Below, in pieces: positions 10,331 through 18,761 of a DNA stretch of 64,000 nt. The stretch comes from Pseudomonas sp. dw_612. Lineage in GTDB: Bacteria; Pseudomonadota; Gammaproteobacteria; Pseudomonadales; Pseudomonadaceae. Below the pieces are notes generated by a model that did no database searches, was not told the DNA's origin, and saw only the letters and a program-made list of their open reading frames with translations. Both the position numbers and the translations under genes were made by a program. Within the stretch, counting starts at the first letter, position 1, and each line of letters begins with the position of its first letter. The stretch is taken from contig NZ_JAAVVC010000004.1 of the NCBI RefSeq assembly GCF_018449725.1, positions 1 through 64,000 of the forward strand. Direction: 5' to 3'.

Positions 10331-11356
10331 TTATTGTTCCTGCCAGACGTCGTTTCTGGCGGTCATCTCGCCCATGGCCACCACAATCAATCGCGGTTCT
10401 TCATAGGGGTCGCGGGCGTGGGCGGTGAGCATGTTGTCGAGCATCACCACATCGCCTTTCTGCCAATCGAAGCGCACTGCGCAGGACTCATACGCCTCGC
10501 CGAGCAACGCCATGACGTCGTCTTCAATCGGGGTGCCGTCGCCGTAACTGACCATGCGCGGCAAGCGATCCTCACCGAACATGTCGAGCAGGTCTTCGCG
10601 CATTTCCTCGCCCAGGCAGAACGGGTGATGCAGCTGCACCTGATTGAAGAACGCTGATTCGCCGGTGACCGGGTGCTTGATCACTGCCGGGCAGCGGGTG
10701 CGAATCTGCAAGGTATCGGCGTCGAGCCAGGCGCACTCGGTGCCTTGCTCGCGGCAACGGGCTTCGACCACCGCGGGGTCATCGACACCGAAGAAGTTCT
10801 GCCAGCTCGGCTCGACGCCTTTGGTGAACGTGCGGCTATAGGTCAGCGCCTTGCGCTCGAACGTCTCAACGATCTCGGCGGGCAGCAGACGAATCATTTG
10901 CCGGATATCCACCAGCGGCGTCGCGCCACCCACACGGGAAGGTTTTTCGCAGAAGAACCATTGCTTGCGTGGCCAGCTCTCGAGGTGCGAACTCTCGTTG
11001 TGGTACAGGATCATTTCCCGTTCGGGGTAAGGCGTCGAACGATAGACATTGCGCCCGCCCTCCTTCTTCGGCAGATCGCCGTAGCTGCCGTGCAGACCGG
11101 GTGACAGCGCCTCGGCAAACGCTTCGAAGGACGACACCGTGTCGAGCCCGAAGCCGCGAAACAGCACGGCACCATGCCGACACAACAAGGCCTCCACCGC
11201 CTCGCGCCGGGCCGAAGCCCACGCCGCAAAATCAAGGCCGGCAGTGACCGGCTCGATCACCACCGGCAGGCTGAGCCCGGGGCTCAACAAAGAAAGCCGG
11301 ACGGATTCATCCAGTCCGTTGTCAGCCCAACCAACAGCCGCAGTTTCAAGATTCAT
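10331..11356 (-). CDS. syrP: SyrP-like Fe(II)/2-oxoglutarate-dependent hydroxylase (TauD family)
   Basis: 341 aa. The TauD-fold facial triad is visible: His119 and Glu121 in YHNESSHLE and the distal His313 in [13 protein letters not shown], whose Arg would hold 2-oxoglutarate. Start ATG at 11356 was chosen for the GGGAG 8 nt upstream; an upstream in-frame ATG at 11398 has no such signal. In syringomycin biosynthesis SyrP hydroxylates the beta carbon of Asp bound to the module-8 carrier domain. Here the matching target would be the residue on module 8 of the NRPS at 33901-47475. The gene is divergent from the chlorothreonine genes and shares a 335-bp control region with them. Asp as substrate is inferred from context. 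Confidence 0.88.
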   Translation of the reverse strand: MNLETAAVGWADNGLDESVRLSLLSPGLSLPVVIEPVTAGLDFAAWASARREAVEALLCRHGAVLFRGFGLDTVSSFEAFAEALSPGLHGSYGDLPKKEGGRNVYRSTPYPEREMILYHNESSHLESWPRKQWFFCEKPSRVGGATPLVDIRQMIRLLPAEIVETFERKALTYSRTFTKGVEPSWQNFFGVDDPAVVEARCREQGTECAWLDADTLQIRTRCPAVIKHPVTGESAFFNQVQLHHPFCLGEEMREDLLDMFGEDRLPRMVSYGDGTPIEDDVMALLGEAYESCAVRFDWQKGDVVMLDNMLTAHARDPYEEPRLIVVAMGEMTARNDVWQEQ

Positions 11357-11420
11357 GCACAACTCCCAAGCCATGTGGATCGATCGCGCAAGGATCAAAA
11401 CATTGCGGGTGGGTCATGTC

Positions 11421-11440
11421 TGTAACCGCAAACAGGGACA
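11421..11440. promoter_or_regulatory. syr-syp-box-like site in the syrP/syrB1 divergent region, syrP-proximal
   Basis: Reads TGTAACC-N6-AGGGACA. The right half fits the recalled box well, the left half only in its first three bases. It lies 65 bp upstream of the SyrP-like ATG, the same distance as the 10281 box from the transporter start. This repeated spacing is the best support for it. Confidence 0.45.
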
Positions 11441-11460
11441 GGCAGCCATACGCGGCTTTC

Positions 11461-11497
11461 TGTAGCAGCTGTCGAGCGCAGCGAGGCAGCTGCTACG
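11461..11497. repeat. REP-like palindrome between the two divergent promoters
   Basis: Perfect 10-bp inverted arms GTAGCAGCTG (11462-11471) and CAGCTGCTAC (11487-11496) flank a core containing CGAGCGCAGCGAGG. This is the form of REP elements common in the P. fluorescens group. It sits between the two boxes of the divergent control region and may insulate the promoters. Confidence 0.6.
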
Positions 11498-11528
11498 GGG
11501 ATTGGCAATCCCGCCCTCGTATCGCGCT

Positions 11529-11548
11529 TGTCCCCATTTCCCGCGACA
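11529..11548. promoter_or_regulatory. syr-syp-box-like site upstream of syrB1-like gene
   Basis: Reads TGTCCCC-N6-CGCGACA. Its surroundings (GCGCTTG before, GACA after) closely match those of the site at 18541, so the similarity extends over about 30 bp. It lies 144 bp upstream of the SyrB1-like start. Confidence 0.55.
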
Positions 11549-11691
11549 GACATCCGCTTGAACACGGTGCTGAAATACGGCAGCTGCGAATCGCGGTCGG
11601 TCCCCGGATACCCATCCGACGGGACCGTCGTATGGCCTCGCACATCGAGGCCATCGCGATGCACCTTTCCCCATTCACTGGAGCGTTAGTC

Positions 11692-13551
11692 ATGCCGATC
11701 ACCAACACGGGCGGGGCGCTGAACTCCGCGTCATCGCCTCTCAAACCCGCAGCGTTGCTGCATGAGTTGTTCAGTGCCAAGGCCCGCGAATTTCCCGAGC
11801 GAACGGCCCTGTCCGACGAAACCCGGGCCTTGAGCTATGCCGATCTGGATAGCGTTTCATCGAAACTGGCGGCGCGCCTGCGTCATGAAGGGGTGACTGA
11901 CGGCATGCTCGTGGGCCTGTGCCTGGAGCGCAGTGTCGACCTGGTGATCAGCCTGCTCGGCATCCTGAAAGCCGGCGCAGCCTATGTGCCGGTTGACCCG
12001 CTGTACCCGGCCAAACGCCTCGAACATATCGTGCGCGACAGCGGCATCAGCCTGATGCTTTCCTCCAAGGAGGTCGCCAGCGTTCCGGCGAGTCCGACGC
12101 TGCGTGTGCTGCACCTTGATGAGTTGTTGTCCGCCCCCGAGGCAGCCACAACCGCGCCAACACTCAACGCGGCGACGGCCCCGGCCTATGTGATTTACAC
12201 CTCTGGCTCGACCGGCGAACCCAAAGGCGTGCTGGTCGCCCATGGCAACGTCAGCCGTCTGCTTGAGAGCACGCAACGCGCGTACGGCTTCGCACAGACC
12301 GACGTCTGGTCGATGTTCCATTCCATCGGTTTCGATTTTTCCGTGTGGGAAATCTGGGGCGCGCTGGCCCATGGCGGCCAGGTTGCCGTGGTGCCTTACG
12401 ACGTGTCGCGCTCGCCGGAATCGTTCCGCAAGTGGCTGGTACGCAACGGCGTGACCGTGCTCAGCCAGACCCCGTCGGCCTTCCGTGGCCTCGACGAAAT
12501 CGATCGACAAGCCAAGGATCGCCTGGCCCTGCGCTACGTGGTGTTCGGCGGCGAAGCCTTGCCGGCGACTGTCCTGCGTCCCTGGGTCGAGCGTCATGGT
12601 GACGAAACGCCCGCGCTGATCAACATGTACGGCATCACCGAAGCCACGGTCCACACCACCTACAAACGGGTGCGTGGCCAGGACCTGGAAAGCTCGGCGA
12701 TGGTCTCGATCGGCCAACCGCTGGATGGCTGGACGCTCAACCTGCTCGATGTGAATCAAGTGCCCGTGGCCCCAGGCGCGACCGGTGAGCTGTACATCGA
12801 AGGTGTCGGCGTTGCTCAAGGCTATCTGAACCGGATCGCGCTGAGTGCCGAACGCTTCGTCACCCTGCCCGGCCACACCAGCCCGGCCTATCGCACCGGC
12901 GATCTGCTGACGCAAGGCACCGACGGCGAATATCGCTATGTCGGGCGTTGCGACGAACAACTGAAAATCCGTGGTTTCCGCATCGAGCCGGGCGAAGTCG
13001 AAGCCTGCCTGCAAACCAGCACCGCCCTGTCCGCTTGTCACGTCGGCGCCCACGATTATGGCGACGGTGACTGGCGCCTGATCGCTTACGTAGTGCCCAC
13101 TGACGGCCCAAGTGCCTGGACCGAACACTCCCGTGCGCAACTCGCAGCGCTAGCCTCGGACAACCTGCCCGACTACATGCGCCCTTCCGCCTACATCGTG
13201 CTCCCGGCCTTGCCGATGACCGCCCACGGCAAGATCGACAAGGCGCAGCTGCCGACGCCGTCGACCGAGAGCGCCGCCCCGCTGGAAGCGGGACTGTCCG
13301 AGCAAGAACAATTCGTCCTGCGCGTGTGGTCCGACGACATCGGCTTGAAGGGCATCGGCCTCAACGATGACTTCTTCGATTTCGGCGGCACCTCCCTGGC
13401 CCTGATTCGCTCCCTGAGCAAGCTCAAGGCGCACTACCAGATCAACCTGGATCCGGGTGTTCTGGCCGACGGCGCGACCGCCAAGGTCCTCGCTGGCTGC
13501 ATTACTTCGCTTGTTCAAGCCCATAACCAAAAGGAAGAAGCAAATGTCTGA
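11692..13551 (+). CDS. syrB1: SyrB1-like stand-alone A-T protein, threonine-activating
   Basis: 619 aa. An adenylation domain fills about residues 20-535, with P-loop [11 protein letters not shown], and a carrier domain follows at about 540-610, with [11 protein letters not shown] holding the phosphopantetheine Ser. The specificity residues read D-F-W-S-V-G-M-V-H, a Thr-type code differing from D-F-W-N-I-G-M-V-H at two positions. There is no condensation domain. In syringomycin biosynthesis SyrB1 loads Thr on its own carrier domain, where SyrB2 chlorinates it. Start at 11692 was chosen for GGAG 8 nt upstream; the frame is open further up but that region holds the promoter sites and REP. The stop overlaps the chlorinase start by 8 nt, implying coupled translation. 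Confidence 0.92.
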   Translation: MPITNTGGALNSASSPLKPAALLHELFSAKAREFPERTALSDETRALSYADLDSVSSKLAARLRHEGVTDGMLVGLCLERSVDLVISLLGILKAGAAYVPVDPLYPAKRLEHIVRDSGISLMLSSKEVASVPASPTLRVLHLDELLSAPEAATTAPTLNAATAPAYVIYTSGSTGEPKGVLVAHGNVSRLLESTQRAYGFAQTDVWSMFHSIGFDFSVWEIWGALAHGGQVAVVPYDVSRSPESFRKWLVRNGVTVLSQTPSAFRGLDEIDRQAKDRLALRYVVFGGEALPATVLRPWVERHGDETPALINMYGITEATVHTTYKRVRGQDLESSAMVSIGQPLDGWTLNLLDVNQVPVAPGATGELYIEGVGVAQGYLNRIALSAERFVTLPGHTSPAYRTGDLLTQGTDGEYRYVGRCDEQLKIRGFRIEPGEVEACLQTSTALSACHVGAHDYGDGDWRLIAYVVPTDGPSAWTEHSRAQLAALASDNLPDYMRPSAYIVLPALPMTAHGKIDKAQLPTPSTESAAPLEAGLSEQEQFVLRVWSDDIGLKGIGLNDDFFDFGGTSLALIRSLSKLKAHYQINLDPGVLADGATAKVLAGCITSLVQAHNQKEEANV

Positions 13552-14488
13552 AGTCGCGGTTCGAAAATTCAATCTGACGAAGGAAGAACGAGAGTCGTTC
13601 GAAAAGAATGGCTTCATCGGCCCCTTCACGGCCTACACCCCGGAAGAAATGAAAGAAACCTGGAAGCGTACCCGTTTGCGCCTGCTCGACCGCAGTGCCG
13701 CGGCCTATCAGGATCTGGATGCGATCTCCGGCGCCACCAACATTGCCAACTATGATCGCCACCTGGATGACGATTTCCTCGCCGACCATATCTGCCGCGC
13801 TGAAATCACTGACCGTATTCAAAGTATCCTCGGCCCGGAAGTGCTGTGCTGGCGCACCGAGTTTTTCCCGAAATACCCGGGCGATGAAGGCACCGATTGG
13901 CACCAGGCCGACACCTTCGCCAACGCCTCGGGCAAACCACAGATCATCTGGCCGGAGAATGAAGAATTCGGCGGCACCATCACCGTGTGGACCGCGTTCA
14001 CCGACGCCAACATTGCCAACGGCTGCCTGCAATTTATTCCGGGCACGCAGAACAGCATGAATTACGACGAAACCAAGCGCATGAGTTACGACCCCGAAAA
14101 CGCCACCGGGGTGGTGAAGGACGGGGTTCGTCGGGGTTTCTTTGGTTACGACTACCGCCAGTTGCAGATCGACGAAAACTGGAAGCCTGATGAAGCGGCC
14201 GCCGTGCCGATGCAGATGAAGGCCGGGCAATTCATCATTTTCTGGTCGACCCTGATGCATGCCTCCTACCCGCACAGCGGCGAATCCCAGGACATGCGCA
14301 TGGGTTTTGCTTCGCGCTACGTGCCTTCGTTCGTGAAAATCTACCCCGACTCCGACCACATCGAAGAGTACGGCGGCAAGATCAGCCTGGAGAAATACGG
14401 CGCGGTCCAGGTGCTGGGCGATACAACCCCGGACTACAACCGCTTGATCACCGAGACCACCCGAGGCAAGAAATTCGGTTCGGAATAA
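13544..14488 (+). CDS. syrB2: SyrB2-like non-heme Fe(II)/2-oxoglutarate halogenase
   Basis: 314 aa, extremely similar to SyrB2 of P. syringae as I recall it. The decisive motif is TDWHQADTF: His120 is followed two residues later by Ala122 where a hydroxylase would have Asp or Glu, opening an iron site for chloride. The second His ligand is His239 (LMHASYP); both are shifted by +4 from SyrB2 His116 and His235. The enzyme chlorinates the gamma-methyl of Thr tethered to the SyrB1 carrier domain, giving 4-chloro-Thr. An AAGGAAG Shine-Dalgarno precedes the ATG, which lies inside the 3' end of the upstream gene. The next gene begins 41 nt downstream, so the three form one operon. Confidence 0.96.
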   Translation: MSEVAVRKFNLTKEERESFEKNGFIGPFTAYTPEEMKETWKRTRLRLLDRSAAAYQDLDAISGATNIANYDRHLDDDFLADHICRAEITDRIQSILGPEVLCWRTEFFPKYPGDEGTDWHQADTFANASGKPQIIWPENEEFGGTITVWTAFTDANIANGCLQFIPGTQNSMNYDETKRMSYDPENATGVVKDGVRRGFFGYDYRQLQIDENWKPDEAAAVPMQMKAGQFIIFWSTLMHASYPHSGESQDMRMGFASRYVPSFVKIYPDSDHIEEYGGKISLEKYGAVQVLGDTTPDYNRLITETTRGKKFGSE

Positions 14489-14529
14489 TTCCGCCCCGAG
14501 CAATATTGCCTAACAGGAGCACCCTTTCC

Positions 14530-15732
14530 ATGTCACTTCCCACCGACGCCGCAACGCGCCTGTGCGAGACAGTCAGGATGCTCCGGCATCTTGCTGCCAA
14601 CCTGCCGGAACCGGTTCGCCTGTGCTTCTTCGCTGCGGAGGACGACAGCACGCCTGTCGTCACCTCCCCGGCGGTGGTTGCTACAGAGCACGCCGTGACT
14701 CGCGCATTGGCACACGTTGGCGTCAGCGCCGTGCAGTATTTGCACGGCGCTTCGACGCAACTGTCTTCGTTCGAGCTGTTTATCAGCAAAAAAATCTCCC
14801 AGGCACTCGACTTTCGCTCCGACGATTTTGACGCGCCGGAGCCGTTCGAGGCGCTGCTTGGGCACTTCGAGTTCAGTGGTGAGGTGCCGGGCATTGAAAC
14901 CTCGCGCCTGATCACCCGGGACAGCGTTTCGCTGGCGGTCTATGCCAGTTCCAACAGGCGACGGCCCCCCATCGTCCTCGCCCTGCCCTGCGGTATGCCG
15001 TTTGATTTGTGCCGCGACTGGTTCGACGCGCTCAGTGAGCGTTACTTTGTCGTGACTTGGGAAACCCGTGGGCTGTTTGGCGATTGCCCGGACTTCGACC
15101 AGATTAAAGTCGATATGCGCTCCCAGGTCGCCGATCTGCTTGCGGTGATGGATCATTTCGACCTGCCAAGCGCTCATCTGATGGGGATCTGCGGCGGTGC
15201 AGCGATTGTGCTGTGCGCTGCGGCCGATCATGCCGAGCGTGCACAATCGCTGAGCCTGTGGCACGGCGACTACAACCTGGGCGATGACAGCCTGCGCACG
15301 CCGCACCAGCAAAATTTCGAATGGCTGATGGAAACCGCCGCGCAGGACCGGGCTGAGGCTGGCGATCTTCAAGCGATGTTCGTTGACCAGAAAACCCTGG
15401 CCACCACACCCGAGCCCATCGCCCACACGGTGCTGTTCCCCTACGTCAACCCGGAGCTGTTCTACCGTTACGCCCTGCTCAACGACGCACTGAACAAAAC
15501 CGAGCTGCTCCCCATCCTGCCCCGGATCACAGTTCCGACGCTGGTGGTGGCTGGGGACAGTGACAGCACCACGCATATAGGTGGCTCGCGGTTGATTGCG
15601 CAGTCCGTCGAGGGTGCGACATTGCATGTCGAGAAGGATGGCAGCCATCTGGCGTTCTTCGAGCGCGCGGCAGAGTCGAAGAAAACGGCGTTTCGGTTCA
15701 TTGATTCAACACTGGAATTGGCTGAGGTCTAG
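14530..15732 (+). CDS. syrC: SyrC-like alpha/beta-hydrolase-fold aminoacyl transferase
   Basis: 400 aa. An alpha/beta-hydrolase domain occupies the C-terminal two thirds. The nucleophile elbow reads GICGG with Cys221 in place of the usual Ser; in SyrC the corresponding Cys carries the (chloro)threonyl group while moving it from the SyrB1 carrier to the terminal carrier domain of SyrE. The likely catalytic His lies in KDGSHLAFFE near the C terminus, and an acidic residue in VAGDSDSTTH. The start at 14530 has AGGAG 10 nt upstream. The recipient here should be an A-less carrier domain: module 9 of the NRPS at 33901-47475 and, possibly, module 5 at the end of the NRPS at 18762-33908. Confidence 0.9.
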   Translation: MSLPTDAATRLCETVRMLRHLAANLPEPVRLCFFAAEDDSTPVVTSPAVVATEHAVTRALAHVGVSAVQYLHGASTQLSSFELFISKKISQALDFRSDDFDAPEPFEALLGHFEFSGEVPGIETSRLITRDSVSLAVYASSNRRRPPIVLALPCGMPFDLCRDWFDALSERYFVVTWETRGLFGDCPDFDQIKVDMRSQVADLLAVMDHFDLPSAHLMGICGGAAIVLCAAADHAERAQSLSLWHGDYNLGDDSLRTPHQQNFEWLMETAAQDRAEAGDLQAMFVDQKTLATTPEPIAHTVLFPYVNPELFYRYALLNDALNKTELLPILPRITVPTLVVAGDSDSTTHIGGSRLIAQSVEGATLHVEKDGSHLAFFERAAESKKTAFRFIDSTLELAEV

Positions 15733-15765
15733 AGCGTAGATCCCCCTGACACACCACCAACCCCT

Positions 15766-15855
15766 TGTGGGAGCGGGCTTGCTCGCGAAAGCGGCGTAAC
15801 AGTCGACATCAACGTTGCCTGACACACCGTATTCGCGAGCAAGCCCGCTCCCACA
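15766..15855. repeat. REPIN (paired inverted REP elements), copy 1
   Basis: Two inverted REP units of about 23 bp, outward ends TGTGGGAGCGGGCTTGCTC and its complement, separated by about 45 bp. Typical of non-coding gaps in P. fluorescens-group genomes. It lies between the convergent SyrC-like and MFS genes. The 290-bp gap 15733-16022 holds this copy and the next, and no gene. Confidence 0.85.
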
Positions 15856-15899
15856 TTTGTTTGAGGTTGTTCACGGGATATGTACTCGGCACAGATCCC

Positions 15900-15989
15900 T
15901 GTGGGAGCGAGCTTGCTCGCGATGGCGGCGCACCAGTCACTAAACATGTCGACTGATACGCCCTCATCGCGAGCAAGCTCGCTCCCACA
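15900..15989. repeat. REPIN, copy 2 (variant arms)
   Basis: Same architecture as the copy 45 bp upstream, but the arms read GTGGGAGCGAGCTTGCTCGCGA, one base different (GAGC for GGGC) and compensated in the other arm. The two neighbours are therefore different variants and not a simple tandem duplication. Confidence 0.85.
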
Positions 15990-16022
15990 TTTTGTTGGGT
16001 GTCGTTCGCGAGAGGTGTGTAT

Positions 16023-17384
16023 TTAAACCACCTCGGCCGGGGTCAATGCGGTGGTTTCTTCATCCCGTACCAACCGGTCCAGTCGGCGCATGGGCCGGTA
16101 GATCAGCGTGCCCAGGCACAGCAGAACACTCACCGCACCGGCCACCACAAACAGCAACGCCACGCCCCGGCCCTTGCCTACACCCAGCCAGCCACCGATG
16201 GACTCGGCAAACCGGCCACCCGGTTCAAGCGCCGGTTGGAACCAGTGATCGACAATCAAGCCACCTCCAAAGATCGCAATGCTGGTGGCGGCAATGATCA
16301 ACATGCTGATCAACGCAAACACACTGGCCCGGGACCCGGTGGGAATCTTGCGCATCCACAACGCACTGACGCCGCCATCCGCCACACTGGCCGCCGCAAT
16401 GGCGACAAACACCACCGCGCAGTAGGCCGTCGTATCCGACACCAGGCCAATGCTGACCACACACAGCGATAACACCAGGTCGGCACAGGCAATCAACACC
16501 ATCAAGCGTCCGGGGTTGCCCACAAAAATCAGCAGCCCGGCGCCAGACAACCCACCCAACGCCGCCCAGGTGTACACCACGCCCAAGGTCTGGCTGGTGT
16601 GCATCGACAGCAGCAACGGCGTGATCATCAGCGTCACCATCGACAGCAACGCATTGCGCAGCATCGTGTAGACCAGCAACCCCGCCATCAATCGTTCGCT
16701 TTTAAAGAAGCCCAACGCGTCGGTGACATTGCGCAGCGCGCCACGCATGACCGAGCCTGCACTCGTCCCGCCACCGCCCGGTACCGGCGTGCGGGCATGG
16801 GAAAACGCCTTGATCACCAACAAAGTGCCCGAGCAGAAGGTGATCAGGTCAATCGCGACAATCGTCACCAGCCCGGCCTGGGCCATGAGGATCCCGGCCA
16901 ATAGCGGCCCCACCAGCGCCGAGGCATTCTTGCTGATGCCCATCAGCCCTGAGGCGCGGGTGAATTTGTCGGGTTTGACGATCGAATTGACCGCCGCCTG
17001 ATAAGCCGGCTGGCGGAACGAACTGACGATCGACGCCAGCGCGTTGAACACATACAAGTGCAACGGCTCCAGGCGATCAGTCCAGAGCAGCGCCATGACC
17101 ACAAACAACATCGCCGCGAGCAGGACGTCGCTACAGACAATGATGACTTTATGGCTGACCCGATCCGCCAAACCTCCGGCCAACGGCAGGAAGATGATCG
17201 CCGGCAACGTCGCCGCCAACACCACATTGGCAAACGCCACGGCCGACCCGGTGTGGTTGTAGACCCACACGCCCAGGGCGAACTCCATCAGCGCCGTGCC
17301 GATCACCGCGAGGGATTCGCCCATCCACAGGAAATAGAAACCGCGCCCAAGGGAAAAGTCTGGTCGAGCCGACTTGAAGATCAT
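16023..17384 (-). CDS. MFS efflux transporter (MFS_3-like)
   Basis: 453 aa with about 12 hydrophobic segments. The front segment reads LWMGESLAVIGTALMEFALGVWVY and the loop after helix 2 contains GGLADRVSHK, the family's G-x-x-x-D-R type motif. It resembles MFS exporters of the macrolide/siderophore efflux type found in biosynthetic clusters. Its start codon overlaps the stop of the preceding oxygenase gene by 4 nt (ATGA), so translation is probably coupled. The likely role is export of, or self-protection against, one of the encoded lipopeptides. The substrate cannot be named from sequence. Confidence 0.85.
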   Translation of the reverse strand: MIFKSARPDFSLGRGFYFLWMGESLAVIGTALMEFALGVWVYNHTGSAVAFANVVLAATLPAIIFLPLAGGLADRVSHKVIIVCSDVLLAAMLFVVMALLWTDRLEPLHLYVFNALASIVSSFRQPAYQAAVNSIVKPDKFTRASGLMGISKNASALVGPLLAGILMAQAGLVTIVAIDLITFCSGTLLVIKAFSHARTPVPGGGGTSAGSVMRGALRNVTDALGFFKSERLMAGLLVYTMLRNALLSMVTLMITPLLLSMHTSQTLGVVYTWAALGGLSGAGLLIFVGNPGRLMVLIACADLVLSLCVVSIGLVSDTTAYCAVVFVAIAAASVADGGVSALWMRKIPTGSRASVFALISMLIIAATSIAIFGGGLIVDHWFQPALEPGGRFAESIGGWLGVGKGRGVALLFVVAGAVSVLLCLGTLIYRPMRRLDRLVRDEETTALTPAEVV

Positions 17385-18370
17385 CGTTTGACGAGGCGCG
17401 CAACGCCATTCAGCAATCGATACGCCAGGGAATACACCACTGCGCCGAGCACCAACGGTGCCGCCGGTGTGAACAAATAGGTGCGCGCGACTTTACGGGC
17501 GATGGGATAACGCAGGTCACCATTGATGTGCAGCGGCGTGCCGAAGGTCGCGGCGACGGTGATGCCGAACTCTTCGCCAATCGACTCCACCGCATGCCAC
17601 CACAGCGCCGGGATATACAGCGCATCGCCCGGTTCGACCACGGCGCGGGTCGGGCGCAAGGCGCGGGTGCCGGGGAAACGCTCGGTATCGATATTGAACA
17701 GGTAACCCTCGTTCTCGATCACCGGGCGCAAGCCTTCCCAGCTCGCATCGTCCGGTGGCAGCAAGAGGATTTCCTTGGAGCCGATCACCTGGGTCATGAA
17801 GGTTTCGTCGGTGGCATGGAAGTGCCAATCGGTATAGGAATCTCGATACAGGAAGCCGCGATAGGACGGGTAACGCCGGGCCTTGCTCAGCACCGGCATG
17901 AACGGCATGCCCGCGACGTCGTCCTTCATTTTCTCGAACGCGGCGCCCTCGGTGAAACCGCAGCTGTCGGCCACCAACGGGCCATCGCCGACCTTCAACT
18001 CGTCGAGAAAATCATGGAACAGAATGTCCCGGTGACGCGCATCAGCCTGCTCGGTCAACGTGGCTTTGACCTGGGGCCCGGACCAGCCGATCACCTCCGA
18101 CACCATCGCCGAACGCACCACCACCGGGCTATTGGGCGAGTTCGCCCGCAAGTATTCGCTGTCGGTCCATTTGGTGAACGCCGGCCAATGCCGCACCGCG
18201 TTTTTGATCAGACAGGGCCGGTTCTTCGTCACATAGATGCGCATGAAATCGGCTTTGGAGATTTCCAGCGCATCAATCACTTCAACCGCCGCGGCTTCAG
18301 CGTAATTGGGGAACCGGGTCAGGCTCCAGGGCTTGACCGCGGGACGGTCCGTTTCGGCTGTCATGTTCAT
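17381..18370 (-). CDS. JmjC/cupin_8-like oxygenase of unknown substrate
   Basis: 329 aa. Read as a JmjC-type (cupin-like) Fe(II)/2-oxoglutarate enzyme: the N-terminal third has the family's NRPCLIKNAVRHWPAFTKW segment, the first iron motif region reads DWHFHATDETF (His183, His185), the 2-oxoglutarate Lys would be in GSKEILLLPP, and the distal His259 lies in IPALWWHAVES. The usual HxD appears as HxH, so the third iron ligand is uncertain. A hydrophobic C-terminal stretch (LVLGAVVYSLAYRLL) is unusual for the family and may be a membrane anchor. Start 18370 was chosen for GAGAG 8 nt upstream; ATG 18364 is equally close. The gene shares a divergent promoter with the mycin NRPS, so I infer tailoring of that peptide, possibly at the unexplained residue 5. 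Confidence 0.75.
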   Translation of the reverse strand: MNMTAETDRPAVKPWSLTRFPNYAEAAAVEVIDALEISKADFMRIYVTKNRPCLIKNAVRHWPAFTKWTDSEYLRANSPNSPVVVRSAMVSEVIGWSGPQVKATLTEQADARHRDILFHDFLDELKVGDGPLVADSCGFTEGAAFEKMKDDVAGMPFMPVLSKARRYPSYRGFLYRDSYTDWHFHATDETFMTQVIGSKEILLLPPDDASWEGLRPVIENEGYLFNIDTERFPGTRALRPTRAVVEPGDALYIPALWWHAVESIGEEFGITVAATFGTPLHINGDLRYPIARKVARTYLFTPAAPLVLGAVVYSLAYRLLNGVARLVKR

Positions 18371-18761
18371 TTCAAAGGCTCTCGCAAGTACACCCAAGGG
18401 ATGGCGTTCGGTCTCTGGGAAAGCATCGATTTGTCTCGAGACAGTCGAGAGCCGGACACGGGCTGACTGAAGATTTGCTCGGGCTTTTATAGCAGCCCCC
18501 TCCCCAGATCCAAAGCGCCGCGCGGGCGCGTCGGCGCGCTTGTCCCTGCTTCCCATGACAGACAGTCGGCCGTGGATGTTCTAATTTTTTCCGACCCTGT
18601 GGAGAGACCGTCAAGGCGCTCGAACGAGCCGTCCGCGCTGCGAAAACCGCCCTCTCCACGACCTACGTTTCGTCACGTCGATGCTCAGTCCAGCCCCTCA
18701 GGTATTTCTGCCCATCGAACGGAGACGAGCCTTAATTGACTTAGAAACAGGTGTTTCCGAT
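18371..18761. promoter_or_regulatory. Divergent promoter region, oxygenase/MFS versus mycin NRPS
   Basis: 391 bp without a convincing gene. Its centre holds a syr-syp-box-like dyad (18541-18560). Towards the NRPS a GGAGACGAG stretch (18721-18729) looks like a Shine-Dalgarno, but no ATG, GTG or TTG in the NRPS frame follows at proper spacing; the chosen start 18762 is served by AGGTG 9 nt upstream. Confidence 0.6.
18541..18560. promoter_or_regulatory. syr-syp-box-like dyad before the mycin NRPS operon
   Basis: Reads TGTCCCT-N6-CATGACA. Together with its flanks it is nearly the same as the site at 11529 and shares TGTCCCT with the site at 47715. It is 221 bp upstream of the NRPS start and 171 bp upstream of the oxygenase start, so it could serve either direction. 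Confidence 0.55.

Noticed and set aside
11416..11691. 92-codon N-terminal extension of the SyrB1-like protein
   Set aside because: It would cover the REP element and the divergent promoter sites; GGAG before ATG 11692 and the expected SyrB1 length support the shorter form.
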